This document shows positions 10,000-22,614 of a stretch of 64,000 bases of DNA, piece by piece. The position numbers and the translations under genes are program-made. Within the stretch, counting starts at the first letter, position 1. Every line of letters starts with the position of its first letter. The stretch comes from Chromera velia (taxonomy: Eukaryota; Sar; Chromeraceae): NCBI GenBank assembly GCA_018398765.1, contig JAHBMJ010003540.1, forward strand, positions 1 through 64,000, written 5' to 3'. The notes beneath the pieces were generated by a model. That model was not told the origin of the DNA. It did not search any database and saw only the letters and a list, made by a program, of their open reading frames with translations.

Positions 10000-12900
10000 G
10001 CAGCCTCTACCACCCAACCTCAGTTACCTCGTCCTCTCTCTGCATATCTCTATGCTCCACTTCATGAAATGAAAAGGAAAGGCTGCTTTTCAAGAGAGGA
10101 CGACAGTGCAAGGAAGAGATTTGCTTTTGAAGAAGCACGTAGGCAGCCCGTGCTTCCATCTCCCTTGCCAATACGAATGTCTAAAAGAGAAGAAACGAAA
10201 CCAACAAGCATGTGGGCACAGAATGCTTCCGTTAAGGTCGGTAGTCAGTCGAAAGTAAGCTTTGTGATTGGAAATGGACATAAGACGACAGGAGTGCTTG
10301 ATTCAGGTGCAGAGGTCTCATTTATAGATGTGTCACTGACTTTGCATGCAGACAGCCCAGTGGTTCCGGCTATCCTGGCGCTGTCGGCGGTGGGAGGGAG
10401 TGGGTTAAAGGTGCTGGGGGAGACCACGATCTCACTTTCCCACCCCAATAACCCAGAGAAGAAATTCCCGCACACTCTCCTCGTCATAGCCAACACGGGG
10501 TACGACCTGGTCCTCTGGCAGGATTTTTTTAAGCTCAAAGACCCAGTCGTGCAGTACCACTACAGAGAGGACAGGTTGGTTGTTGCTGATCTTCCCGTCT
10601 TTCACTGTTGGTACGATGACGGACGAAAGCCGATGTGTGTGGCTCCCCTCCACCGCACAAAAGTCATGAAGCGTTCCCATGCGCTTCTCCGGGTGGATAT
10701 AGATGGAGTAGGAGAGGAAGAAACAGTCATTTTGCGTCGAAATTTTCCTCGAGCGCACCCAAGTCTTGCAGTCCCAGACCAGATAGTCATAGTGAGGGCC
10801 AGAGTTGCCACCATCGAAGTCCTGAACATCTCGCAGCAAGATCTTCGGTTGGGTGCAGAGTCCTTCCTTACTTTTGCCGAGCCAGCCAGCCACACTGCCT
10901 CAGTCACAGCCGTCACAGCTAATGTAACGACACCTACTCCACCGCAGAATCCTCCGCCATCTCCTTTACTTCCGAAAGTTGATCTCTCGCATATCCCGCC
11001 TGAGGTTAGAGGGAAGGATGAATCCCTCCTCCGAGAGCATAGCGACCTCTGGTCTCGCTCCCGCTTTGATATCGGCGAATTGCGACTGAATAGGCAGCCG
11101 TACGAAGTCCAAATCCCCACAGGCGACGCCCCTCCCATCAGATGGAACCAAGACAGAGTGCCCTATGACCAACGCGACCATGTGAAGAAGGAGATTGAGG
11201 CAATGGAAGAAGGGGGTGTCATCCGAAAGTCTAGCTCTCCATGGGCTGCGCCCGTCGTCCTTGTAAAGAAGCCTGATGGCACCACCCGTTTCTGCCTCGA
11301 CTTCTGCAAGCTGAATTAGGCAACCAAACGTGACTTGTTCCCCCTTCCCCGCATCCAAGAAACCCTCAACCGTCTCGCAGGAGCACAGGTGTTTTCCGTT
11401 CTCAATTATACCTCCGGCTTCTTCCAGTTGAAGATGCACGAAGCAGATGCAGAAAAAACAGCTTTCATGACTCCTTTCGGTCTGTATGAGTTCACATATA
11501 TGCCGTTTGGGCTCATCAACGCACTGAGCATCTTCCAGCGTGTGATCACGCTGCTTCTCGCAGGTTTGACGAGAGACATCGCCCTCGTCTACATCGATGA
11601 CATCATTGTTTTCTCCCGTTCGCACGCAGAGCATTTGAGGGATTTAAGGGAGGTTTTGGGATTGGTGAGGCAGGCAAACCTCAAGCTGAAGTTAGAGAAA
11701 ACGCAGATTGCGTTGTCAATGAGAGAGGTGGAATATTTGGGACATTCAGTCTCCTTCAGGGGGATCAGGCCAAGTCGAAAGAATGTGAAGAAGTTATTGG
11801 AGTGGGAGTCCCTAAAAGACTAAAAAGAGCTGCGCTCCTTCCTTTATCTCTGCTCGTATTACCGCCATTTCGTTGCAAGCTTGGCGAGGTTGACGCATCC
11901 CCTCCATGAGCTGCTGAAACCAGCTGACAAGGAAGGCCGTCCCCTTCCCTTCCAATGGGGTGAGGAATTAAAGAGACGCCTCACTACCCCCCCTATCCTT
12001 GCCTTTCCAGGCATGAGCCGCCCTTTCACCGTCAAGCCAGACGCGTGCAAGGTCTCTATGGGAGGTCTTTTCACACAAGAAATCAACGGAAAGGAGGTGG
12101 TGATTGCCTATGTGAGCAGGGCGTTGAGTACTGCTGAGAGGAATTACAGCCCAATAGAGAGGGGGGCCTTAGGTCTTATGTACTGTTGCCGTCAGTGGCG
12201 ACACTATCTGATTGGTGGACACACGTATGCAGTCACCGATCACAAACCCAATCTGGCGATGGAAGATAGGAAAGTGGCGAATGAGAGAGTGAGGAATTGG
12301 GCGTTGGAGTTGCAGGAATTTGGGCTGCGGTATATTCACAAGTCGGGAAAAGCCCATGCAGACGCAGACGCTCTCTCCCGAATGCCGCAGAAGCCGTTGT
12401 CTGTTTGTGTCGACAGTGGTGTTCCACTGTGCAGGCATTGCAACCAACCCGCAGACGGGAGCACCGAGATCCGGACAGGCATAGGGGCAGTCATGGCAAG
12501 TATACACGGGCAGGCAGAGGCTGTACCGCTGCAAGTGAACAAGGCGTTTTTGAACAGTGTGAGAGAGGAGTTGCCGAAAGATCCGGTGTTGGGGGACCAC
12601 TACAGATATTTTGTAAAAGGTATTATGCCGACAGACAAGAGGCAGGCAAGGCAGATGCTTTTGGAAGAGAGTGCGTTTGAGTTCAGAGATGGCCTGCTGT
12701 ACCGATTTGAGGGGAGAGGGGTGGAGAAAAGAGAGCAACTCGTTGTGCCTAGGGTATATCAGTCGACTGTGCTCATAATGGGGCATGATCACAGTTTGGG
12801 AGGTCATGCAGGGCAGCATCAGTTGGCAGACAAAACGTTGCTGCATTTCTGGTGGCCTCGATTGTGGGCTGATGCGAGGGAGTGGGTTCCTTCCTGTCGA

Positions 12901-14367
12901 GAGTGTCAGGAGCGAGCGAAGCGTCTTCCCACCAGAAACCCACAGACAGTCCCAGTGCCTCTCCATCCATGGCACACATTAGGAATCGACGTGTCTGGTC
13001 CTTTCCTAACCTCCCATAGAGGAAACCGATTTGTCCTCGTTGTGACAGATCATTTCTCTAAGAACGTCGAAACCTTCGCCCGTCCTAAGATGACAACAAC
13101 AGTCGTGGCACAGATTTTGGTGGATAAAATTTTCTGTCGGTATGGCCTGTTTGAGGTCCTGCTCTCTGACAGGGGGACGAACTTCTGGAGTGAGTTGGTG
13201 TCTGAGGTGTTGCGCATTCTGAAGGTTAACCACAAACTAACCTCAGGATACCACCTTCAGTGCAACGGTCTGACTGAGCGTTACAATCAGACCTGGGAGC
13301 AGGGGGTTGGGAAGTAGCTGAAGGCAGAGAATTCCCTTGACTGGGACCTTTACCTCCAGCCATTCAATTTCTCTTACCGCACCACCCCTCACGCCGAAAC
13401 CCATCTCACTCCCTTTCAGCTGACGTATGGGTATGAGCCGACCCATCTGCTGCGAGTTAAACCTGTCTCCCCGGACGCACGGTCCCCCCCCGTTGCCTAT
13501 AATGACTACTGCAGCGTCATCCGACAGAACAGACTGCAACTGGTCAACGCAGCACAGCAGAAGATGAAAAGATCGAGACAGGAGAGGGAGGAGAGGAATC
13601 CTCTACCGACGCAACCGAGATTCAGAGTGGATGATCAGGTTTTTCTCCGCAAGCCGGAGAACCCGTTGACAGGGAGGAATGCAGGAAAACTAGAGGCGAC
13701 CCATGAGGGGGTGTACAAAGTTGTTACCAACCCAGAAGGATGGACACACAACACGGTGATCAGACGAGTGGGAGGAAAAGAGAGAGTCTCTGTGAGCACA
13801 GACAGGTTGACACTTTGGAAAAAGAGAGAGAACGTCAGAGCAGAAGGAAAAGAAACAGAGGTTAAAGACAAGGAGGAGAGATCGAGAACAGAAAAAGAGA
13901 GTGAAATGAAAGAAAAAGAGAAAGAGAGGCAGAGAGAAGAAGAAACGCGTGCGTTTGACGAGACACATTCAGAGGCCAGTGATCCGTGCCCTTGGTGGCA
14001 GGTAGGTCCACGTCAGCACCGCAAGACGAAATTGTCTTCAATTGATGAGGAGGAGTCAGAATTCGAGTCTGAGACTTCTTCTGAGGAGGAAGAGAAAAAG
14101 AGTGAACAGGAGGACAGTGAGGAACTAGAAAGTCAAAAAGGGAGGAAGGAGGCGCCAAGATCAAATTCGAAGAAGGGAAAAAGAAAGCAGAAGGCAGTGC
14201 CCGTTGGAATTCAAGCAAGTCAGGAGAAGGAAGGAAAGACCTTCTACCATGTTTCCTTCTCCGATGGCACTTTTTTTTGGCTGAATGAAGAGGAGGTGGA
14301 CGCACCTACCCTCGTTGAAGACTTTGAGAGAAAGAAAGAAGCCGTTTTATGTGGCTGGGTAGAATGA
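10000..14367 (+). pseudogene. pol: pol region of the LTR element
   Basis: The parts in order are: aspartic protease with D-S-G-A (about 10298-10310); reverse transcriptase (about 11030-11830) with YIDDIIVFSR; RNase H (about 11880-12380) ending in DALSRMP; integrase with an HHCC zinc finger (about 12780-12920) and the D,D,E core after it; a GPY/F-like module (about 13620-13830); a long Lys/Glu-rich linker; and a short chromo-like end (about 14240-14340, [19 protein letters not shown]). The chromo assignment is tentative. The region is decayed. Confidence 0.85.
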
Positions 14368-14568
14368 ACTATTGATTGCTCCATGGCATGAAGTGATGAC
14401 TGCGCTGTTTCAATCGATTCGATCCATCATTCCTTTTTTCCCACCCTTCTTATATTTTTCCCGCCCTTCATGTCATGTGGTGCGGCTGCGCCAATGATGG
14501 TTTTTCGATTGCCGGTGTAGGTGGCTGGGATCGGTGAAAGGTGTGAATTGTGCGGGACGCATAAGCTT

Positions 14569-14579
14569 AAAGGGGGGAG
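14569..14579 (+). other. Polypurine tract
   Basis: AAAGGGGGGAG lies four bases before the 3' LTR, the expected site for plus-strand priming. Confidence 0.8.
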
Positions 14580-14583
14580 TGAT

Positions 14584-14858
14584 TGTTATGGATCATGAAT
14601 AAGAGAAACACTAAGTCTTTCGATAAGTAAGATCGACTTAATAATAAAAGGGTCCAATACAGAGTGATTGATTCAATACAGACGCGTACCTATTATTGAC
14701 AGCAATTCTCAGATACAGAGAATGGACGTGCATACATGCTGCCTGTTATAGAGAGAAGGCAAGCCTGAAGGAAAGATACCCTCTCTAATAGACCTCTATG
14801 TGTAAGATCGTATAAGCACGTATCTGAGCCCTATAGCTTCTGTAGGCCTGACGGAACA
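14584..14858 (+). repeat. 3' long terminal repeat
   Basis: 275 bases, same length and ends as the 5' copy; about 11 substitutions between the two, no length change. Confidence 0.95.
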
Positions 14859-15426
14859 CTGGAATTCAGGCCGGGCCCGGAGATCTACCGGGAAGGTGGG
14901 CAGGTAAATTTTATATTCTTTCTGGGGTATCCGCTACCCCGAGCATACGGATTGAGCAACTCTCTTCCTTGTTGCCTCGAGGCTCAAAGCTGACGTTCAG
15001 AAACCCTTCCCGATTTCTATGATATTCAGGGAATTTCTGATTCTACACGTGCGCTCCCTAAGCCTCGGAGGGCAAAATAACTATATCTGTGACACCCTAG
15101 GCGTCGCTAACCGAGGAACGCGAACACAGCAGGCGCCGCCATCGTAGGCCGTCGCTTGCTTTCGGGCTATCTACGGCTGAGCCTTAGTTCCGGCTCCGCT
15201 TCCAATATTTTGTCTGTGTCGCTCCGCCAGAACTATATACCAAACAGCTTGCAGGTCAAAGATAACTGTCGTCCCAGTGTCATGCATTTGCTCTCAGCAT
15301 TCCCTCTCGTTTTGATGCCAACGACTAAACGTAGCAACGGTTGGTCTGCGAGCGCTGCGCAATACGTACTGTTGCATACGATCTGTGTGAAACGCCATTT
15401 ACCCAACGATAGAGTATTGTGATCCA
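14859..15426. other. Intergenic segment and presumed promoter of the secreted-protein gene
   Basis: Begins with the right target duplication (CTGGA). It contains a short hairpin-like GGGGTATCCGCTACCCC near 14925 and no convincing coding frame. Presumably upstream region of the gene that starts at 15427; no named promoter element is visible. Confidence 0.4.
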
Positions 15427-18400
15427 ATGACAGGAGGGTTCAAATTATCTTCGTGGGGAGTATTCCTCATGTTTCTCTTCGGCACCCTGCAGGTGCAGGG
15501 AGATGGGATGACCTGTCACCTGATGCACTCCTCCACGTTGCCTGACTGCGAGGAGACACGACTGTTGTTCCCGAAGACGACCACGCAGAAATACAGGCTT
15601 GTAGGACACGCAGAAGACGCAGAAATGGTCTTTGCGTCGAAAGACTCGAGCACTGTCCTCCTCTTCAAGCCTGACCAAGAGCAGCTTCGACAAGCCGTGG
15701 AGCAGGATGAAAAGGACGGAACATATCAGTATCTGAATGCAGAGCTGGGGGGGAAGTGGACGTTCTTCTCCAAAGACGGCACGCAACTGGCGGACACCGT
15801 CGTCAAGGAGTTCAACTTCATGTTTCCCCCGGAAGAGAACGAGTGGAGAGTGTGTGAACAAAACGTGCGGCTAAAGATTCCCTGCACCGGTACGCCCTGT
15901 CTGCCCATCCGTTTACGTGGAAGTTTCAGTGCGTGACCATCTGGCTGCTTTGCTGTCTGCATGCCTCGCGGCCATTTATTCCGGTGTTTCTCTCTTGGTA
16001 TCTGCCTGTCGGTGTGTGCTTAGGTGGTACTTTAGCTTGCTTTTCTGTTTGTGTTACTGCTTTCCTTACTAAAAACTCAGAGGAACACTGCTCGATCCTG
16101 ACAACTGTGTCTAATTGTGTGTTATCGATACCATTCAAAGCTCGCCGATCCTTCCGCTCCTCCCTGTTGTGACGACCTACATGGTGTCAGAATTATTTAT
16201 GAGATTCTGATTCACTGCGGGCGTGGTTGGGTTGAGAGGGTCGTTGATGCCCAAATCTCTTACTCCTTTCAGATTGCTCCTCTCTGTCATACATTCTTCT
16301 CATGCACCTGCTTTTTTTTATTCTGTCCTCCTTTCGTCTTGTCCTTCTGCATTTCTGTTGATTCCTGCAGTCGACGAGTCGTCCTCCCACGTGGAGGCGG
16401 GACTCGAGGGCGCCCCCTGCACTCTCCTGGGGGACTGCGACGAGGGGCTGGAGTGTGTCGTCGTCTCTGTGGTCAGTCGGTTCACGGCTTTTTGTCTGAT
16501 ACCCTGATAACCGTGCCTGTCCTCCATGCTTGTTCTGTGAAGTTTCCCGTGCAGGTGTTTCTTCCTTTTGTGCTCATGTGTGAAAATGCGTCCTCCACTT
16601 GCCTCCTCGTCCCCCCCCTTCTCTTTCTTTGCAGATGCACAGCGTGTGCGTCCGAGATGACGAAGTGCCCGCGGATGCAAAGGTCATCAGGGGACCCCAG
16701 CCGGCTCCCCCGTGGGACAACTGTTTCTTTGCCCCTCCGGACACGAAGTGTGCAGTCGAGGGCTTCTCTTGCTACAGGAACTCCCAGTGGGAAAGTTACG
16801 CTCAGTGCCGTCCCACCGGGGACTGTCCTCGTCCCTCTGCTTCTGCCCTTCGTGCGATCGCGAAGGATGAGGGGGAGAAGGACGGGTGGTCTGATAGTCG
16901 ACCAACTGTTCGTCCCCTGCACACCCGAGGCACGAGCATCCAGTCGGTCCACCGTCGTCTGATGGAATCCGATTCGATGACGCGCTACCAGAAAGGAAAG
17001 CGGGAAAGGTTGAGGAGGAGGAGACGGCGGCGGCGTCTGCAAGGCGGGTCTGCAGAGTCCGAGGCTGTGGAGGAAGAGCAGAGGGAAGAGGAGGACCGGA
17101 GACGGAGACTAGAGAAGTGTCTGGATGACTTTAAAAGACAGGGGGGGAAGGGGCAGGGGAAGCCAGAAGGGTCGCGGGAAGGGAATGTGGGTGTGGGGTC
17201 TGCAGATTTCTCCTACCGGGAAGGGGCACCTGATGTGCGTGTGAGTGCCGTGGGGCGTGTGGAGGTCAAATTGTGTGGAGATTGGATGGACTTTTCAGAG
17301 GTGGAGGGCATTCATTCGTCCTCTTCGTCAGCATCGCCCTTCGATTTCGCGGAAGGAGATGGGGAGGGTGAGGACGGGGACGGGGAAGAAGAAGAGGAAG
17401 AGGAAGTAGATCTCTCCCTGAGCATTCCAGAAGAGGACGAAATCGATGTGGGGTGGTCATACGGGTGGGATTGCAGCACCCCTCTTGGATCTTCTCACGT
17501 TCCGGTCCCCTCGGAAGAGGGGAAACTCGGAGTGTTGAGCAGGCAGGAGGCCCGATTGTTGTTTGAGGACCAGGGGCTGATTGTTGAAGAGGCTGTCCCT
17601 CTGACACGGGAAGAGGAGGCGGAACAGAAAAGGGAATGGGAGGTGGGAAGTCTGTCAGTTTTCGATACTGCCACCAATGCCGCAATACCAACCGTCCAGC
17701 CGCCCCCTCCTCCCCGAAAGAAGAGGAGCTGGGTGATGAGGTGCCACCCAGACGTGCCAGTCTACAGCGGGGCGCCCGGAAAGCCACTCGCACCTGTACT
17801 TTCGTGTGCTCCCAGACTGAATGTCAGTGAGTCAATGAGTGCTTTTGCTGTTCAGCTTTGTTGACATTTGACGATTTGCCTTGCATGTCGTGACTCTTGG
17901 GCCGATGGCGATCGCTGGCAGAGTTTTATCCCCGCCTTTCTGTAGAATGCCGGTCTGGCAATGGGGTAATAAAGCATTACCCTTGACCCATGCATTGCAT
18001 GATGGCCTACAGACTAACCAATAATACTAACAGTAACGATGATGATGATGATATTGATGATGTTTGTGAACATTTGTCACGATTGCTTCTCCCTTTGTGT
18101 ACATGCGTTGTGTGCCTTCTCCTCATGTGCGTGCAGTTTGGGCCAGGGATCAACCTGGGCACCATGTGGTTCTTCGCGCCCGTTTCCCAATTCGCCCCCG
18201 GTATCAGTCTCGCACCTACCTTCTACTTTGCCCCACTACTGAGGGTCCGTCCTGTCACGTCAAGGTGTTCACATCAAGGTTTTGCCTCTCTTCGATCTCT
18301 GATATTACCTCCCGCGATTCCTCCGGACTTTGAGCTCCATGCCATCTCATTTGAATGCGTGTGCGTCCCTTCTCCGGTGTTTTTGGTTCATTTGACTTGC

Positions 18401-21400
18401 GCCCTGTTTTTTCTGAGATCCTCTTGCTCATCCTTTCTCATATGCGCTGGTTTTCTGTTGCAGGTGAGCGTGTCGTACAACAACGCGTACCGAATGTGGT
18501 TCGGTCCCGTTCTCCGACTTGCCCCGACCTTCGCCATAGGGGTGACACTGGGGTTTGCTCCTGTTCTCTCTCTTATTCCAGCTGCAAATTTGGGCACAGC
18601 AATTCTGCTGACACCCCTGTTGATCAATGCGGACATCTTCTCCGATTTCTGGTTCGAAAGGACTGACTTTGACCCTCCAAAGGAAGACCCCACTAGCAAA
18701 CTGGATCCCGTCTCTTCCTTCAACGCCCAGCAAGATCCTAAGGTCGCTTTGCCTGTGTATGCAAACGTGTGTGTACCCATGTATATTTCTCTCGGTCTTT
18801 GCTGTTCGCTCTCTCTGCCTCTGCCTCTCGTCGGTTGGTCTGTTGATGTATCTTTCCCTCAGTCTCTCACTCTCTCACTCTCCCTTCCTCACTTCCTTTC
18901 AATCGAGGTGTCTGCAAATCGGTCTGTCTGTCTCTCTGCATGGCTCTCTGTTCATCTCTCTGCATGTGGGGCTGTCTGGTGGTTTGCTTAATTGCGTGGC
19001 TGTTCATGTGTGTCCATACACGTGCCTGCCTCATGACAGCCATCTCTGTGACTGTTCTCATATCTCATTGCCTTTTTTGCTCCGTGTTGCTGTCCATCTG
19101 CCTCTTCTTGTAGCATGTGATGTTTTTGACACATTTTCCCTCTCACGATTTCTTTGTTCTCATTATGGTCATATCCTCGGTTTTTGCACTTTTCTTTCAA
19201 ATTTTGAATCCGCGATCTGGCTCGACGCAAAAACTTTCTCTGTTTCTCTCGTATGGGAAGGTGGGTGTGTTATCGAATGTGCACACTACTTCGTCACCCA
19301 TTGATTTCTGCAGTTTGACGCTCGGTCCGCATATGATTGGACGGGCGAGGAATTGACTCCTTGGATACGAACAGTGCGCATAATCAGGGGACAACGACTT
19401 CCAACATTGCCCAAGAAAGTCGAGGGGTTCGGCATCAAGAGGTCTCTCAGACTCGGCAACTTCTTTGTGACCAACACGCTGCTGTGGGTCAATTGTCCTC
19501 GGTCAGTGAGTGAGTGAGTGAGTGAGTGAGTGAGTGATTGCGAGTTCCCTCAATGTGTTGCGCTTGGTGTTTTGCTTTTCGTTCAAGCAACTTCTGAAGC
19601 AACATAGGTGTCAGTATTGCCGAACAGTACTGGCGAGTCGTCACTTTCACTTCTCTGCATTGAATGCCTCGGAGCTTTGATCATTGTGTCCGATTTTCAG
19701 AGGATCGGTGTGAAGTGACACTGAAGGGCGGTCTCCGCTTCGGTCTCCACACTGAAGGGCAATGGATTCTGACCAGCGTGTCATGTGGTCTTTCAATCTC
19801 CGAATAGTCGATGACTGGCTGCGCCTCGTCCTTCGTTCAAATTGAGATACTCCTTTTCCAATCAATACTCTTTGCAGAAAGGTGATCGCCAGTCCCGACC
19901 AACAGCCTGGCAGCATCAAGGTGTTCTATGTGTTTCCCCGAGACGCTGGCATTCATCTCCTCTCAAGGGCCTGCGTCCTCCCCTACCCTTCAGACGTCCT
20001 GCGAGACGTCCCACATCTCCCGCCCCAAGCCATTTACGGCATCCGCATGCTTGAAGCAATCGAGCGACTGCTCCCCCCTGAGATTCGTGTAGCTGTAAAC
20101 ATCGGTCTGAGCTTTGGGGAGGTCCTGGGGTCGGGGGGGTTTCCGGATCTGGAGCGCTGGGTGGAGGAATTCGGAGAAGACGACCCGACCGAAACTATTG
20201 CGGGGTCTACAGCTGCAGCACCCTTGTGTGTCAGTTGCGTAACCGTAGCCGTGGGAGCCAAAAGGCCACCCACACAATTCCGGGCAGACTCCTTCAGTCT
20301 CGTCACCCTGGGACCCGAGACGGGTCTCGCATGTGGGGGTTTGAGCCCCTGTTCGGGTGAGTTCCTAGAAGAGGAGACGGGCATCTCCGTTCAAGAGAGA
20401 GTCAATATCGGTGGGGTGGTGCCAGAGGGGCGTCCGTCTGCCGATTTTGTCGATGACAATAGAAGAAGGCTGCGGGGGGATAAATGGTGGGGCGGGAGGG
20501 GTGGGCAGATTGGCGGTAGGCGTCGGAGTCTAGCAGAGGCGAGTGCTTCGAGGGGCCTCAAGGAAGACGCCGCCCTCTATGAGGACCGTGTGATTGCCTC
20601 CCTGAAACCTTTTTCCAGGTACACAAAAAAGAAGAACGAACCGACCTGGTATGAGCCCTTCCTTGACCGTCTAGCCAACAGGACAGAGCAGAAGTCGGAT
20701 CTAATTGTAGAGAGAAGGGATGCATTCACCGACAGCCTCCCGTGGGACGACCCAATACAAAAACTGCTCAACAAAAAGAACATGACCATGCAGGAACAGT
20801 GTGAGGCAACGTTTCGTACAGGGAATTTTTCCGAGTCTGTGTGTGAATTCAGGGAGGCAGCAAGACCAAACTGTACGGACCCTTTGAACCCCGCCTCGTA
20901 TCCATGTTGCAATTGTTGTAACTTAGATTTGCTCCAGTATGACCCCGCGGAGCGCCTTATATACCCCCCCTTCGCAATAGGACCCAGAGAACTTTGTTTC
21001 AACGTGATGTCCAGCCCCGCCAGCGAATTCCAGTGCAGGTTTTCAGAACTCGCTGCCGAGGCTTTTGAAAACGATGAGATCTTTTACTGTGCCGACTTGA
21101 CAATCGCCATCAACACGCAAAACGGAGACTTGAATGCACTAACCGAGCCACCATGCTGCAAGATCAACAACTACAACATGACAATACCAGGAAAGCCCTG
21201 CGAGTGCGAGGGCGGCCCGGACGATTCAATATTTTGTTTTGGGTCTCCGTGCACTTGTACTGGGCCTCCCACGAACTGCGACGACGAGAACTGCTACTTT
21301 GATGACGAGGTGTGCGAGTGTGCTGGAGGCACAAGCGAGGCCTCGACACGCTACTGTCGAGGGAAGCCTTGCTATTGCCTCGGTGAGCCCGTGTGTGACG

Positions 21401-22614
21401 ATCAGGGATGTCGGTACCCAGAAGGAACGGGTCCGTGTTTTTGCGGGTCCATCGCGGGGTCCCTCCGGCGGGAGATTGAGTTCACGCAGTGCGGTCACGA
21501 GAACTGCTTCTGCGAGGAGCCCTGCATCCCCAACGGTCCCGACGACACCACTTGCCAGTACAATGGCACATCGAGGTGCAGCTGTCCGACGACGGGAGAC
21601 CCGCAGGACCTGTTCTTCGGGTATTGCGAGTCAAAGACCTGCACGTGTGAGGCGACCTCCAACGCGACCTTCGACGTCATCTACCGAGGGGGGTGCGCGG
21701 CTTTCGACGACGAGTTCCCTGAGTTCATCTTTCAGTGCACCGACGTCGATCTTGACGGCAACCTGCTGTGCGACTTCCTCTCGCCTGCAGAAGAGTTCTG
21801 CCCTCTCGTAGCAGCGGCAGAGGAGGGAGTCAATGATGACTCCGAACTCGATGCTGTTGAAGATCCACAGCCCCGCAGAGTGCTGCAGAAAAACGCAGCA
21901 GGGGGGGGAATCGGGCAAGCAATGGAGGTACAGGGAGGGAGGGTCCCCTTCTCGATGCTCACATGGTCGAAGGCCATCAAGAAAGCCATGTCGAAGGTCT
22001 CTCCTGAGTACCTCGCGAATTTGCCCCCCCTCTTTCCGTCTTGGAGTGCGACAATGAAAAGGGCAAAAGAGATGGCAGAGTCCCTCGCGAACAAAGTCCG
22101 TGATCACCTCTCAGCCCCTGTAGGCTCCATTTTTCCCTTCCGCGCCCCTGCTGTCTTTGGGACAGCATCACCCCTCAAAGGGCTACTCCCCACCTCCTCC
22201 TTGCCGCTCTTTTCAGCCACAAAGACAAGGACAGATTTGAATAAAAATGGTGAGGGAGGCAAGGAAAGCGAAGGCAATGCAGATGAAGTGGAAGATGGTG
22301 AAGAGAGAGAGGGGGCGCAAAGCGCTTTGTCGGGTCTCCTGTCAATCCTCCCCTTAGACCTTCCCGGCTCCGGAGGCATGGAGCCAGATCCCAACTCTCC
22401 ACAGAAACAAAGTTCCCCCTCATTGCTCGATTCGCTGGGCCTTTCCAGCCTTCCCACATTTTACTTCTCCAGTCTCTTCAGTAAGCCTCCAGACTCAGAA
22501 GTCTCTTCCGGAGACCAAGCAAGCAAAGAAAACGATAACAGCAATCCATGGGGAGTCTCAGATCTAGGGACAGAGATGTTCAGAAAACAGAATGCAGGAA
22601 GGCTGCGGAGGTAG
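15427..22614 (+). CDS. Large secreted protein with Phe-Ala-Pro repeats and a Cys-rich domain, 7 exons
   Basis: Family not recognised. Exons: 15427-15889, 16371-16471, 16635-17822, 18137-18244, 18464-18742, 19314-19501, 19878-22614; sum 5,064 bases, 1,687 residues. The N-terminus has a signal peptide (hydrophobic GVFLMFLFGTLQVQG, residues about 10-24). Residues about 155-260 hold spaced cysteines, including CDEGLEC and a C-x6-C-x9-QC pattern loosely like small carbohydrate-binding folds. An acidic low-complexity stretch follows. Residues about 585-680 (exons 4-5) repeat the words FAP/LAP/FGP every 8-12 residues. Residues about 1215-1420 are very Cys-rich with repeated C-x-C words (CECEGG, CTCTG, CYCLG, CFCGS, CFCEE, CSCP, CTCEA). 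The C-terminal 250 residues are low complexity without a membrane segment. A strong alternative donor (CA|gtaagc, about 22480) could give another C-terminus. Confidence 0.85.
17876..17920 (+). repeat. Dispersed element, copy 2
   Basis: Inside intron 3 of the secreted-protein gene: GCCTTGCATGTCGTGACTC then GGGCCGATGGCGATCG, with a GATGATGATGATGAT run further on at about 18037. Same order as the copy at 5875. Confidence 0.55.
19502..19537. repeat. (GTGA)n array starting at a splice donor
   Basis: The intron begins gtcagtgagtgagtgag at the end of exon 6. The repeat overlaps the donor consensus, so several equivalent gt sites exist in a row. Confidence 0.85.

Larger units (their letters stand above)
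8439..14858 (+). mobile_element. Ty3/gypsy (Metaviridae) LTR retrotransposon, structurally full length but decayed
   Basis: The 6.4-kb element has two 275-bp LTRs starting TGTTATGG and ending GGAACA, a primer-binding site just inside the 5' LTR, gag with a zinc knuckle, pol in the order protease, reverse transcriptase, RNase H, integrase, and a polypurine tract before the 3' LTR. That domain order defines Ty3/gypsy. The LTRs differ at about 11 of 275 positions (about 4 %), so insertion is fairly recent but not new. The coding part is broken, with a handful of interruptions. No nested insertion is seen. Confidence 0.95.

Noticed and set aside
8686-14305. Minus-strand open frames across the retrotransposon
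   Set aside because: Shadows of gag and pol; the plus strand has all recognised domains.
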